A stretch of 64,000 bases of DNA, from contig JAVVDW010000001.1 in the NCBI GenBank assembly GCA_032251335.1, positions 62,001 through 126,000 of the forward strand, given 5' to 3'. Both the position numbers and the translations under genes were made by a program. Each line of letters starts with the position of its first letter. The stretch's first letter is position 1. The DNA is from UM-FILTER-40-17 sp032251335 (GTDB lineage Bacteria; Bacteroidota; Bacteroidia; Flavobacteriales; Flavobacteriaceae). Below, one piece after another: positions 7,584-16,372 of this stretch. The notes under the pieces are model-generated. The model did not search any database. It was not told the origin of the DNA and saw only the letters and a list, made by a program, of their open reading frames with translations.

Positions 7584-8600
7584 GTGAAATATATAAGAAT
7601 ATTTTTTTGTGTTTTAACAGTGATTTTGCTCCAAGCTTGCGGTGGGAGTAAAAAGGCAGTTCGTACAACGCCCACGCCCAATCGCCCCAAACAGGAAGTA
7701 AAAATCTACCAGCCCGAAATTCCTTCTGTAACCAAAGAACAACCCCCCGAACTCACGCAAATCAAGTTTAACAATACAGAAGAATACATTTTCTTCTTTA
7801 AAGATTTTGCCATCCAAAAGATGCGTCAATACGGTATTCCGGCAAGTATCACCTTGGCGCAAGGCGTGTTAGAATCGGGGTCGGGTAGGAGTGAACTCGC
7901 CTTTAAATCAAACAACCATTTTGGAATTAAGTGCCATGAGTGGACAGGCGAACGCGTTTACCACGATGACGATGAAAAAGGAGAATGTTTTCGAAAATAC
8001 CCCGATCCGAGACAATCTTATGAAGATCACTCGCTGTTTTTGACCACACGCAAACGCTATGCAGACTTGTTTTCTTTAAATCCGTCAGATTACCATGCTT
8101 GGGCGCGCGGACTTAAAAAAGCCGGCTATGCCACAGACCCGAGATATCCACAGAAACTTACCAAAATTATAGAAGACTATCGTTTGTATCAATACGACAA
8201 AGAGGCTTTGGGAGAAAAATACAAAACTACAGTGGCTGAAAAAAGTGCAACAACGCAGCCAAACGATGCTCCTGTTGTTCAGGTTTCTAATACGAATGTG
8301 CACGTGGTGCAATCAGGCGAAACACTGTACAGCATTTCAAAAGCCTACAACACAGATGTTGCTAACCTCAAAGTTTGGAACCAACTCACAGACAATACAT
8401 TGCGCATCGGGCAATCGCTGTATGTGCAAGCGCCTGACAGTCAAAGTGTCACTACAGTAGTGCGCTATGTCGTAAAACCCGGTGATACGCTCTATGCCAT
8501 ATCGCGCCTGACCGGACTTGGTGTTGATGAAATTAAAAATTTAAACAACCTTTCTTCCAATGAAATTTCCGTTGGTCAAGAACTTATCTTAAAAAAATAA
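7584..8600 (+). CDS. Glucosaminidase lipoprotein with two LysM repeats
   Basis: A 338-residue lipoprotein with the lipobox 'LLQAC' (acylated Cys19), starting at GTG 7584, 2 nt after the previous stop. Residues about 60-205 are an endo-beta-N-acetylglucosaminidase domain (LytG/FlgJ-like) with 'GIPASITLAQGVLESGSGRSELA' carrying the catalytic Glu and 'NHFGIKCHEW'. Two LysM peptidoglycan-binding repeats follow ('VVQSGETLYSISKAYNTDV' and 'YVVKPGDTLYAISRLTGLGV'). It should trim glycan strands of the sacculus from the periplasmic face. It is probably co-transcribed with its neighbours on both sides. Confidence 0.92.
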   Translation: MKYIRIFFCVLTVILLQACGGSKKAVRTTPTPNRPKQEVKIYQPEIPSVTKEQPPELTQIKFNNTEEYIFFFKDFAIQKMRQYGIPASITLAQGVLESGSGRSELAFKSNNHFGIKCHEWTGERVYHDDDEKGECFRKYPDPRQSYEDHSLFLTTRKRYADLFSLNPSDYHAWARGLKKAGYATDPRYPQKLTKIIEDYRLYQYDKEALGEKYKTTVAEKSATTQPNDAPVVQVSNTNVHVVQSGETLYSISKAYNTDVANLKVWNQLTDNTLRIGQSLYVQAPDSQSVTTVVRYVVKPGDTLYAISRLTGLGVDEIKNLNNLSSNEISVGQELILKK

Positions 8601-8601
8601 T

Positions 8602-9882
8602 ATGATTACCTACACTCGCAGCTCTGCACTTTTTACTGAAGCACAAAAATACATTCCCGGCGGTGTCAACTCACCTGTTAGGGCCTTTAAATCTGTGGGC
8701 GGAACGCCTATTTTCTTTAAAAAAGCCAAAGGCGCATACCTTACAGACGAAGACGACAAAATGTATATAGATTATATCAATTCCTGGGGACCTATGATCT
8801 TAGGCCATGCGCACCCCAAAGTAATTGAAGCCATCAAAAAGCAGGCAGAACTCGGTACGTCTTTCGGTGCACCGACGGCCTTGGAAACAGAAATAGCCGC
8901 ATTGGCGGTCAAAATGGTTGGCAACATCGACCTGATTCGGTTTGTCAATTCCGGTACAGAAGCTTGTATGAGTGCCGTTCGCCTTGCACGCGGATTTACC
9001 CACAAAGACAAAATCATCAAATTTGCCGGCTGCTACCACGGCCACTCCGATTCCTTTTTGATACAAGCAGGCAGTGGCGCAGTGACTTTTGGTGCACCCA
9101 ACAGCCCGGGCGTGACACAGGGCACGGCCAAAGATACTTTACTGGCCAGGTACAACGATTTGGACAGCGTGCAACAGTTGGTGGACGCCAACAAAGGTGA
9201 AATTGCTGCGATTATCATTGAACCGGTGGCGGGCAATATGGGCTGCGTGCCGCCCCAAGCCGGGTTTTTGGAAGGCCTCAGAAAGTTGTGTGACGCACAC
9301 CAAATCTTGCTGATTTTTGACGAGGTAATGACCGGATTTCGTTTGGCCAAAGGCGGTGCGCAAGAACGACTGAAAGTGCAGGCCGACATCGTGACCTACG
9401 GAAAAGTGATTGGCGGTGGCTTGCCGGTGGGCGCTTTTGCCGCGCGCAAAGAGATCATGGAACATTTATCGCCCCTTGGGCCGGTTTACCAGGCCGGGAC
9501 GCTCTCCGGAAACCCGATAGCCATGGCCGCCGGGTTGGCGATGTTGCAGGCCTTGGATGCCGATGCCGGGCTCTACACCCGTTTGGAAGAAAAAGGAGCA
9601 TACTTGCAAAAAGGCATAGCCGAAACGCTCAACCGCAAAGGCGTTGCCCATACCATCAATCGGGTAGGCAGCATGATTTCGGTGCATTTCTCGGAAACGC
9701 CGGTGACCGATTTTGAAACGGCCGCTTTGGGCAACAACGACACCTTTAAAAAGTTTTTCCACAGCATGTTGGCGCAGGGCATCTATTTGGCACCCAGCGC
9801 TTTTGAAACCTGGTTTTTGACCGATGCGCTGACCTACGAAGATTTGGACCGGACGGTGGAGGCGGTGGGGAAGGGGTTTTGA
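8602..9882 (+). CDS. hemL: Glutamate-1-semialdehyde 2,1-aminomutase
   Basis: A 426-residue PLP enzyme that converts glutamate-1-semialdehyde to 5-aminolevulinate in the C5 route to heme. The PLP lysine is K268 in 'VTYGKVIGGGLPVGAF'; 'NSGTEACMSAVRLARG' and 'CYHGHSD' are also typical. It starts 1 nt after the glucosaminidase stop. Base use changes inside the gene: the second half is markedly GC-rich (35 G+C of 60 in bases 9421-9480 by hand count) and rich in 'ggc' and 'gcc' codons. The downstream helicase gene is extremely AT-rich. Confidence 0.95.
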   Translation: MITYTRSSALFTEAQKYIPGGVNSPVRAFKSVGGTPIFFKKAKGAYLTDEDDKMYIDYINSWGPMILGHAHPKVIEAIKKQAELGTSFGAPTALETEIAALAVKMVGNIDLIRFVNSGTEACMSAVRLARGFTHKDKIIKFAGCYHGHSDSFLIQAGSGAVTFGAPNSPGVTQGTAKDTLLARYNDLDSVQQLVDANKGEIAAIIIEPVAGNMGCVPPQAGFLEGLRKLCDAHQILLIFDEVMTGFRLAKGGAQERLKVQADIVTYGKVIGGGLPVGAFAARKEIMEHLSPLGPVYQAGTLSGNPIAMAAGLAMLQALDADAGLYTRLEEKGAYLQKGIAETLNRKGVAHTINRVGSMISVHFSETPVTDFETAALGNNDTFKKFFHSMLAQGIYLAPSAFETWFLTDALTYEDLDRTVEAVGKGF

Positions 9883-9959
9883 GGGGTGTAGGGGATTTGG
9901 TAAGAGTTGTTTATATTTGAGGGTTAGGCTCAATATTTCCAGAACAAAATCATGTAAAG

Positions 9960-12224
9960 ATGAGTGACGAAATTTTAGATAATCTTAATGATAAACAACT
10001 AGAAGCGGTAAAAACTACTGAAGGTTATGTTCGCGTTATTGCTGGTGCTGGTTCAGGAAAAACTAAGGCTTTAACTTCTCGGTTTGCCTACATTGTAAAT
10101 AGACTTGGGATAAATTCCTCAAATATTCTTTGCGTAACTTTTACCAACAAAGCTGCGCAAGAAATGAAAAAAAGAGTCAAAAGACTAATCGGAGAATCTT
10201 CTGATGTAAGTTTAATAACAACATATCATGGTTTTTGTGTCAGAGTTCTAAGAGAAGACATAAATAAATTACAATATCCTAAAAGCTTTATAATAATGGA
10301 TGTTGAAGACCAAAAAACTATATTAAGAGAAATTTATAAAGAATTAGGATACAGCAATAAAGAGTTTACATTTAAACATGTCTTACGATATATTGCTGGT
10401 GCAAAAAAAAACATGACTTATCTAAATTATGTTTTAAAATCAGAAGGGTTAAAAGGAGAAAATCCACTCGAATTAATTTTCAATAAGTATCTTGAAAAAC
10501 AACAAAGAAACTTTGCTTTAGATTTTGACGATTTAATATACTTTACACTTTATATATTTTTTAATCATACAGATATCCTTGAAAAATGGCAAAAAAAGCT
10601 TCATTATATTCAAGTTGATGAGATGCAAGACACTTCAGAGAATCAACTTAATCTAATTTTACTTATTTCAAAATATCACGAAAATTTATTTATTGTTGGT
10701 GACCCAGACCAAACCATTTATGAATGGCGCGGAGCGAGACCAGAATTCTTAGTTAATTTTGATAAACAATTTCCAAATTGTAAAACAATTTTGATGAATC
10801 AAAATTATAGATCAACACCGAATATTTTAAAGGTGGGAAATCATATTATAAAGAACAACAAACTTAGAGTTGATAAAGACATGTTTACTCAAAACCAGGA
10901 AGGTTTTGAGGTATTACATTTTCACGGTAAAAACGAATTTGAAGAATCTCTTTGGATTGCAAATGAAGTTAAAGATTTAACCGAAAATCAGAATGCAAAA
11001 TATTCTGAAATCGCAATTCTATACAGAGCAAATTATATTTCCAGAGTAATTGAACAAGCATTTATCCGAGAAAACATTCCATATACGATTTTTGGAGGAA
11101 TTCGTTTTTTTGAAAGAAAAGAAATAAAAGATGTCATATCGTTTTTACGGCTACTAGTTTTTGAGGATGAATTTTCATTTTTGCGATTGATTAATCATCC
11201 AACTCGTGGTTTGGGAAAGAAATTTATAGAATCATTGACTATTCTGTCAGAAGCTCAAGGAACAAATTTCTATAAAACACTTGTAAATAATATAAGTAAT
11301 AAAGAATTAAATAGACCTGGAGCAATTCAGTTTATAAATTTAATCTCTGAATTAAAAGAGTTAATAAAAGAAAAATCAATATCTGATTTAGTAAAGATTA
11401 TATTGGATAGAAGTGGATTATCAAAATTATATAGAATGGATGGTGATGAAGATCGATTAGATAATATTAAAGAGCTTATAAATTCAATGATTCTAATGGA
11501 AATTGAAAATAAAGAAGCTATTAATCTTGATGAATATTTACAGGAGATTTCACTATATACTGATTTAGATATTAAAGAAGATAATTCCGAAAAGGTAAAG
11601 TTAATGACAATTCACATTTCAAAAGGTCTTGAATTTCCATACGTTTTTTTAAGTGGATTGAGTGAAGGTGTTTTACCTAGTGCCATGTCAATTAAAGAAA
11701 GGCGTAAACGAGGATTGGAAGAAGAACGAAGATTGACATATGTCGCAATTACTAGAGCTGAAAACAGGTTTTACATGACCGAATCTGAAGGATTTAATTT
11801 TAATACTGGCTTAAGTAAATATCCTTCGAGATTTATATTTGAAATTAGTGAAAGATTCTATGTTAGGAAAGGCGAATTGAGCCAAGAAATAATTAACGAA
11901 GCTAAGCAAAGAATTAGAAATGAAGTTTTAGAAAGTTCTGAGAAATTTAATATTGGAGATTTAGTACTCCATCCAGTCTGGCAAAAAGGAAAAATCACTC
12001 AAAGAGACGATATTAAAAATGAATATATAATAGATTTCTTTGAAATTGGTAAGTCCAAACCAATTGATTTCTCATATCAATATTTAAAAAAGTATGTTGA
12101 AGTAACCATGACTGATGAAATGCTCAAAGAAAAACGAAAAGCTGAAGAGGATTGGATTGAATACCTGAAAATAATTGATGATGATTTGGATAACAATCAT
12201 TTTTTTAATAACTCATTGACTTAA
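9960..12224 (+). CDS. UvrD/PcrA-type superfamily 1 DNA helicase
   Basis: A 754-residue ATP-dependent 3'-5' helicase. Motifs in order are Walker A 'AGAGSGKTKALT' (K34), Ia 'TFTNKAAQEMK', Walker B 'VDEMQDTS' (D220-E221; the family usually has DEAQDT), III 'GDPDQTIYEWRGA', IV 'NYRST', V 'TIHISKGLEFPYVFL' and VI 'RLTYVAITRAENRFYM'. The C-terminus 'GDLVLHPVWQKGKI' resembles the Tudor-like tail of UvrD/PcrA. It acts in DNA repair or in handling blocked replication. The gene is strikingly AT-rich (14 G+C of 60 in bases 10381-10440 by hand count) compared with the 3' half of hemL just before it, which suggests separate ancestry or acquisition. No partner nuclease is adjacent. Confidence 0.9.
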   Translation: MSDEILDNLNDKQLEAVKTTEGYVRVIAGAGSGKTKALTSRFAYIVNRLGINSSNILCVTFTNKAAQEMKKRVKRLIGESSDVSLITTYHGFCVRVLREDINKLQYPKSFIIMDVEDQKTILREIYKELGYSNKEFTFKHVLRYIAGAKKNMTYLNYVLKSEGLKGENPLELIFNKYLEKQQRNFALDFDDLIYFTLYIFFNHTDILEKWQKKLHYIQVDEMQDTSENQLNLILLISKYHENLFIVGDPDQTIYEWRGARPEFLVNFDKQFPNCKTILMNQNYRSTPNILKVGNHIIKNNKLRVDKDMFTQNQEGFEVLHFHGKNEFEESLWIANEVKDLTENQNAKYSEIAILYRANYISRVIEQAFIRENIPYTIFGGIRFFERKEIKDVISFLRLLVFEDEFSFLRLINHPTRGLGKKFIESLTILSEAQGTNFYKTLVNNISNKELNRPGAIQFINLISELKELIKEKSISDLVKIILDRSGLSKLYRMDGDEDRLDNIKELINSMILMEIENKEAINLDEYLQEISLYTDLDIKEDNSEKVKLMTIHISKGLEFPYVFLSGLSEGVLPSAMSIKERRKRGLEEERRLTYVAITRAENRFYMTESEGFNFNTGLSKYPSRFIFEISERFYVRKGELSQEIINEAKQRIRNEVLESSEKFNIGDLVLHPVWQKGKITQRDDIKNEYIIDFFEIGKSKPIDFSYQYLKKYVEVTMTDEMLKEKRKAEEDWIEYLKIIDDDLDNNHFFNNSLT

Positions 12225-12472
12225 AAATTAATTATCTAATTTAAGAAGCAAAATAGGGATATGCGGAATCGAATAATTGAGCTTATCCAATAATTTTTAA
12301 AACCTCACAACTAAATAGACATTTGGAACTTGAAAACTTTGTGAACAGAAATCGTTTGGAGCTACTTTGTATACCACATGATTGAGCACATTAAGATTAG
12401 ATACAGATTAAGACATTTAATCTTTTATGATTTAATGAATTTACTGTAAATTAGAGTATAAATAAACTAAAA
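12225..12472. other. Intergenic region, helicase to GH13
   Basis: About 250 bp of AT-rich sequence between two same-strand genes. I see no conserved gene, clear terminator or Bacteroidota promoter. Short direct motifs such as 'gatttaatgaattta' are consistent with base composition. Confidence 0.4.
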
Positions 12473-13885
12473 ATGAATCCAATGAAAGCAACACAATTAT
12501 TATACTTCATTATAGTTCTAGCTGTTTTGGGGTGTCAGAATACTAAAAGTGAAAAGACAGAAGAAATGTCATCACAAACAGCGTATAATCCAACATCGTA
12601 TGTAAAAATAACACATCCTGAGTGGACGAAAAATGCTACCATTTACCAAATCAATACCAGACAATTTACACATGAAGGCACATTACAAGCAGCAGAAAAA
12701 CAAATACCCAGGCTAAAAGAGTTGGGCATAGATATAATTATGTTAATGCCAATTCATCCCATTGGTGAAAAAAATAGAAAAGGTTCGTTAGGAAGCCCAT
12801 ATTCTGTTAAAGACTATTATGGAGTAAATCCGGAATTGGGTACTTTGGAAGATTTGAAAAAATTTGTTGCAACGGCTCACAAACATGGCATGTATGTTAT
12901 TTTGGATTGGATTGCCAATCATACAGCTTGGGACAATGAGTTGGTTACAGCACATCCTGATTGGTATGTGAAAGATTATAAAGGTGAATATATGCCAACA
13001 GCTTGGTTTGACTGGGAAGATGTAATTGATTTAAACTTTAACAACCCCAACCTAAGAAAATATATGACAGAGGCCTTAAAATATTGGGTAAAAGAAGTAG
13101 ATGTGGATGGATATAGATGTGATGCCGCAGGTTTGGTGCCCTTGGACTTTTGGAATAATGCACGTAAGGAATTAGATGCGATTAAGCCCGTATTTATGTT
13201 AGCCGAGTGGGAAGGTCGCGATTTTCATGCTGAAGCCTTCGATATGACTTATGCATGGGCTTGGAACGATGCAGTTCATAAAATTTGTACGGGGAAGGCA
13301 GATGTAAATGCTCTTTATGCTTATTACTCATGGAATGAAGGGTATTATCCCCAAAATATATTTCGGATGACCTTTGTAAGTAATCATGATAAAAATAGTT
13401 GGGAAGGAACCATGTGGGAGCAGTTTGGTGATGGTTTAGACGCTGCCATTGTACTTTCAGTTGTTGGTGAAGGCATGCCTTTGATGTATAACGGTCAGGA
13501 GGCAGGAAACACAAAACGCTTAGCTTTTTTTGAGAAAGACACAATTAACTGGAAAGCTCATTATATCGGAGAACTATATAAAGAACTTTTTATACTGATG
13601 AAAGAAAATACAGCTTTGTGGAACGCAAAATGGGGTGCTCGTATGATAAAAGTACCCAACTCATCAGAGAGCGAAATTTTTAGTTTTGTTAGGGAAAATG
13701 AAAATAACAAGGTTTTTGCAGTTTTCAATTTTTCTGAAAACATTCAGAATGTTACTTTTAAAGAAACTCTTTACCATGGGGAATACACCGATTACTTCAC
13801 TAAAAAGAAGATCAGCTTCAATGAAGGTTCTATATTAGAATTAAAGCCATGGGATTATAAGGTTTATGTGAAAAGTGAAGATTAA
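12473..13885 (+). CDS. GH13 alpha-amylase-family lipoprotein
   Basis: A 470-residue glycoside hydrolase family 13 protein with a lipoprotein signal ('AVLGC', Cys21). The (beta/alpha)8 barrel runs from 'ATIYQINTRQF' (about residue 55). Catalytic residues are visible: nucleophile D217 in 'DGYRCDAAG', acid E245 in 'MLAEWEGRD' and H305-D306 in 'FVSNHDKNSW'. A short beta C-domain ends the protein. It should cleave or rearrange alpha-glucans at the cell surface; the exact substrate cannot be read from sequence. It is a lone gene with no susCD pair beside it. It is AT-rich like the preceding helicase, though less so. Confidence 0.9.
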   Translation: MNPMKATQLLYFIIVLAVLGCQNTKSEKTEEMSSQTAYNPTSYVKITHPEWTKNATIYQINTRQFTHEGTLQAAEKQIPRLKELGIDIIMLMPIHPIGEKNRKGSLGSPYSVKDYYGVNPELGTLEDLKKFVATAHKHGMYVILDWIANHTAWDNELVTAHPDWYVKDYKGEYMPTAWFDWEDVIDLNFNNPNLRKYMTEALKYWVKEVDVDGYRCDAAGLVPLDFWNNARKELDAIKPVFMLAEWEGRDFHAEAFDMTYAWAWNDAVHKICTGKADVNALYAYYSWNEGYYPQNIFRMTFVSNHDKNSWEGTMWEQFGDGLDAAIVLSVVGEGMPLMYNGQEAGNTKRLAFFEKDTINWKAHYIGELYKELFILMKENTALWNAKWGARMIKVPNSSESEIFSFVRENENNKVFAVFNFSENIQNVTFKETLYHGEYTDYFTKKKISFNEGSILELKPWDYKVYVKSED

Positions 13886-13999
13886 TACGGCACATAAGAG
13901 CAGATTTATGAAATGACGGTTGTACGTGCTATAAAATTGTATATTCGCGACGCGAAAAATTTATCCGGGAAATCTCGATGTTCAGATTTTAGCATAAGT

Positions 14000-14037
14000 G
14001 AATCGCCCGTTTTGATGCGTATCAAACCAACCGATTC
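14000..14037. other. Long hairpin upstream of ychF
   Basis: GAATCG (14000-14005) pairs with CGATTC (14032-14037), and inside it TTTGAT (14011-14016) pairs with ATCAAA (14021-14026) around a GCGT tetraloop. The two arms form one extended hairpin in the 220-bp gap between the GH13 gene and ychF. It could be a 3' element of GH13 or a leader structure of ychF. No U-run follows, so it is not a canonical terminator. Confidence 0.5.
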
Positions 14038-14107
14038 AATTTAAAGGGCAATATCCATTTGCGGAATCCAGTCGATGCAGGATTGAAAAAAAAATAAATA
14101 CATAAAA

Positions 14108-15199
14108 ATGAAAGTAGGAATAGTGGGGCTTCCCAATGTGGGTAAATCAACCCTTTTTAATTGTTTATCAAGTGCCAAAGCACAAAGCGCAAATTTTCCT
14201 TTTTGTACCATCGAACCCAATTTAGGTGTCGTTATCGTACCTGATGAGCGGCTTTCTGTGTTAGAATCTTTGGTAAAACCGGAACGGGTACAACCCGCCA
14301 ATGTGGAAATTGTCGACATAGCCGGACTTGTCAGAGGCGCCAGCAAAGGCGAAGGTTTGGGCAACCAATTTTTAGGAAATATCAGAGAATGTCAAGCCAT
14401 CATTCATGTGTTGCGTTGTTTTGACAACGACAATATTGTTCACGTAGAGGGAAAAATAAATCCTGTTTCGGATAAAGAAACCATAGACATTGAACTGCAG
14501 TTGAAAGATTTAGAAACCGTTGAAAAACGACTCGAAAAAGTAAACCGTGCAGCCAAAGTTGGAGACAAATTGGCTGTAAAAGAGCAAGGATTGCTCAATC
14601 AAATAAAAGAGCTATTGCTTTCCGGAAAGTCTGTTCGCGAACTGGAAACGGATACCGACGATGCGGAGTTGCTCAAGAGTTTTCAGTTGCTTACGGCAAA
14701 ACCCATCTTATACGTATGCAACGTAGATGAAGCTTCGGCCAAAAACGGAAATGCGTATGTAGAAGCAGTTAAAAAAGCCATCGCCGGAGAGAAAGCCCAA
14801 CTTATTACTTTGGCTGTCGCCACCGAAGCCGACATTGCAGAATTGGAAAGTTATGAAGAACGCCAAATGTTTCTCGAAGATATAGGCCTGGACGAGCCCG
14901 GCGTTTCCAAGTTGATTCGTGCCGCTTACACGCTACTCGATTTGCAAACCTATTTCACTGCGGGTGTAAAAGAAGTTCGCGCTTGGACGATTCCTGTTGG
15001 GGCTACGGCACCACAAGCTGCGGGTGTCATCCACACAGATTTTGAGAAAGGTTTTATCCGTGCAGAGGTCATCAGCTATCAAGATTTTGTACATTATGGC
15101 AGCGAAGCCAAAGTAAAAGAAGCCGGAAAAATGCGCGTAGAGGGCAAGGAATACATCGTAAAAGACGGCGATGTAATGCATTTTAGGTTTAATGTGTAA
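14108..15199 (+). CDS. ychF: Redox-regulated ribosome-associated ATPase YchF
   Basis: A 363-residue Obg-family P-loop protein (OLA1/YchF), which prefers ATP over GTP and binds ribosomes. G1 is 'GLPNVGKST' (residues 7-15), G3 is 'DIAGLVRGASKGEGLGNQFL', and the degenerate G4 'NVDE' explains the family's ATP preference. A coiled-coil arm lies in the middle ('ETVEKRLEKVNRA'), and the C-terminal TGS domain ends 'VKDGDVMHFRFNV'. Length and motifs are typical and the gene is complete. It is convergent with the threonine aldolase gene, with 16 nt between stops. Confidence 0.96.
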   Translation: MKVGIVGLPNVGKSTLFNCLSSAKAQSANFPFCTIEPNLGVVIVPDERLSVLESLVKPERVQPANVEIVDIAGLVRGASKGEGLGNQFLGNIRECQAIIHVLRCFDNDNIVHVEGKINPVSDKETIDIELQLKDLETVEKRLEKVNRAAKVGDKLAVKEQGLLNQIKELLLSGKSVRELETDTDDAELLKSFQLLTAKPILYVCNVDEASAKNGNAYVEAVKKAIAGEKAQLITLAVATEADIAELESYEERQMFLEDIGLDEPGVSKLIRAAYTLLDLQTYFTAGVKEVRAWTIPVGATAPQAAGVIHTDFEKGFIRAEVISYQDFVHYGSEAKVKEAGKMRVEGKEYIVKDGDVMHFRFNV

Positions 15200-15215
15200 A
15201 AAAAAGGACAAGGCT

Positions 15216-16238
15216 TTATTTTTTTAAACCGGACAAGATGTCCAATACTTTTTCGTGCATGGCATCTGTATAGTCTAAATGCGTAACCATCCTGAGTTTG
15301 CCCTGCCCCATATTGGAAATCAATATTTCGTTTTTTTGAAGCAATTGCATAAATCCCAAAATATCTTCTTGGGGTTTTAGTTGAAAAATGACGATGTTGG
15401 TTTCAACTTCTTCTACAAAATCCACTTGTGCAAGTTTTTGCAAAATGCCGGCCAATTCTTTCGCTTTTCGGTGGTCTTCTTTTAGCCGCTCCCATTGGTG
15501 GTCGATGGCATAAATGCCCGCGGCGGCCAAAAATCCGGCTTGACGCATTCCGCCACCAAATATTTTTCGGATACGCAAGGCTTTTTCCATGTGCTTTTTT
15601 GTACCCACCAAAACCGATCCTACAGGAGCGCCCAAACCTTTAGACAAGCAAACAGAAATCGTATCAAACAAACCCCCGTAATCTTTAGGATTGGCGGCCG
15701 TTTCTACCATGGCGTTCCACAATCGAGCGCCATCGAGGTGATAGGCCAAGCCATGCCGATCGCAAACGCTTTTTATGCTTACAAGTTCTTGAAAGTCCCA
15801 GCAAGCACCACCACCCCGATTGGTGGTGTTTTCAACTTCCACTAAAGTAGTTAACGGACTGTGATAAAAATCCGGCGGATTGATAACGGCTTCCACCTGT
15901 GCGGCAGTCATCATGCCCCGGTTTCCGTCCACCAAACGGCAAGAAACACCGCTGTTGAACGAGGCACCGCCACCTTCATAGTTAAAAATATGCGCCCACT
16001 TGTCGCAAATCAATTGCTCACCCGGTTGGGTGTGAATTTTAATGGCAGTTTGGTTTGCCATCGTTCCACTCGGAAAAAACAAAGCGGCTTCCTTTCCGAA
16101 AAGTTCGGCGACTTTAGCTTCCAAAGCGTTGACCGTGGGGTCGTGTTTAAACACATCATCGCCTACTTCGGCGTGCATCATGGCATCGAGCATGCCCGGC
16201 GTAGGTTTGGTAACGGTGTCGCTGATCAGGTTAATCAT
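15216..16238 (-). CDS. Low-specificity L-threonine aldolase
   Basis: A 340-residue fold-type I PLP enzyme that splits L-threonine or allo-threonine into glycine and acetaldehyde. The start 'MINLISDTVTKPTPGMLDAM' is typical. The PLP lysine is K200 in 'SVCLSKGLGAPVGSVL', and 'HLDGARLWNA' holds the PLP-ring Asp. Cytosolic and complete. Its upstream region contains a degenerate heptamer repeat. Confidence 0.92.
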   Translation of the reverse strand: MINLISDTVTKPTPGMLDAMMHAEVGDDVFKHDPTVNALEAKVAELFGKEAALFFPSGTMANQTAIKIHTQPGEQLICDKWAHIFNYEGGGASFNSGVSCRLVDGNRGMMTAAQVEAVINPPDFYHSPLTTLVEVENTTNRGGGACWDFQELVSIKSVCDRHGLAYHLDGARLWNAMVETAANPKDYGGLFDTISVCLSKGLGAPVGSVLVGTKKHMEKALRIRKIFGGGMRQAGFLAAAGIYAIDHQWERLKEDHRKAKELAGILQKLAQVDFVEEVETNIVIFQLKPQEDILGFMQLLQKNEILISNMGQGKLRMVTHLDYTDAMHEKVLDILSGLKK

Positions 16239-16276
16239 GGGTGTCTTTTTTTAATTTCTGAAGGCTGTTCACTGCT

Positions 16277-16359
16277 GCTATTGGTTATCAGTTATTGGTT
16301 ATTAGTTGTCAGCAATTGTCTATTGTCTATTGCCTAATGCCTAATGCCTTTTGGCTATT
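16277..16359. repeat. Degenerate heptamer tandem repeat
   Basis: About 80 bp between threonine aldolase and the metzincin gene are built of near-identical 7-nt units: TATTGGT, TATTGTC and CTAATGC, for example TTGTCTATTGTCTATTGCC followed by TAATGCCTAATGCC. On the minus strand this reads GGCATTAGGCATTAGGCAATAG. It resembles the short heptanucleotide repeats known from intergenic regions of cyanobacteria and other bacteria. No coding function is seen. Confidence 0.7.
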
Positions 16360-16372
16360 GACTCTTATTATT

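Noticed and set aside
16277..16359. Heptamer repeat as a CRISPR array
   Set aside because: Units are 7 nt and contiguous, with no unique spacers and no cas genes.
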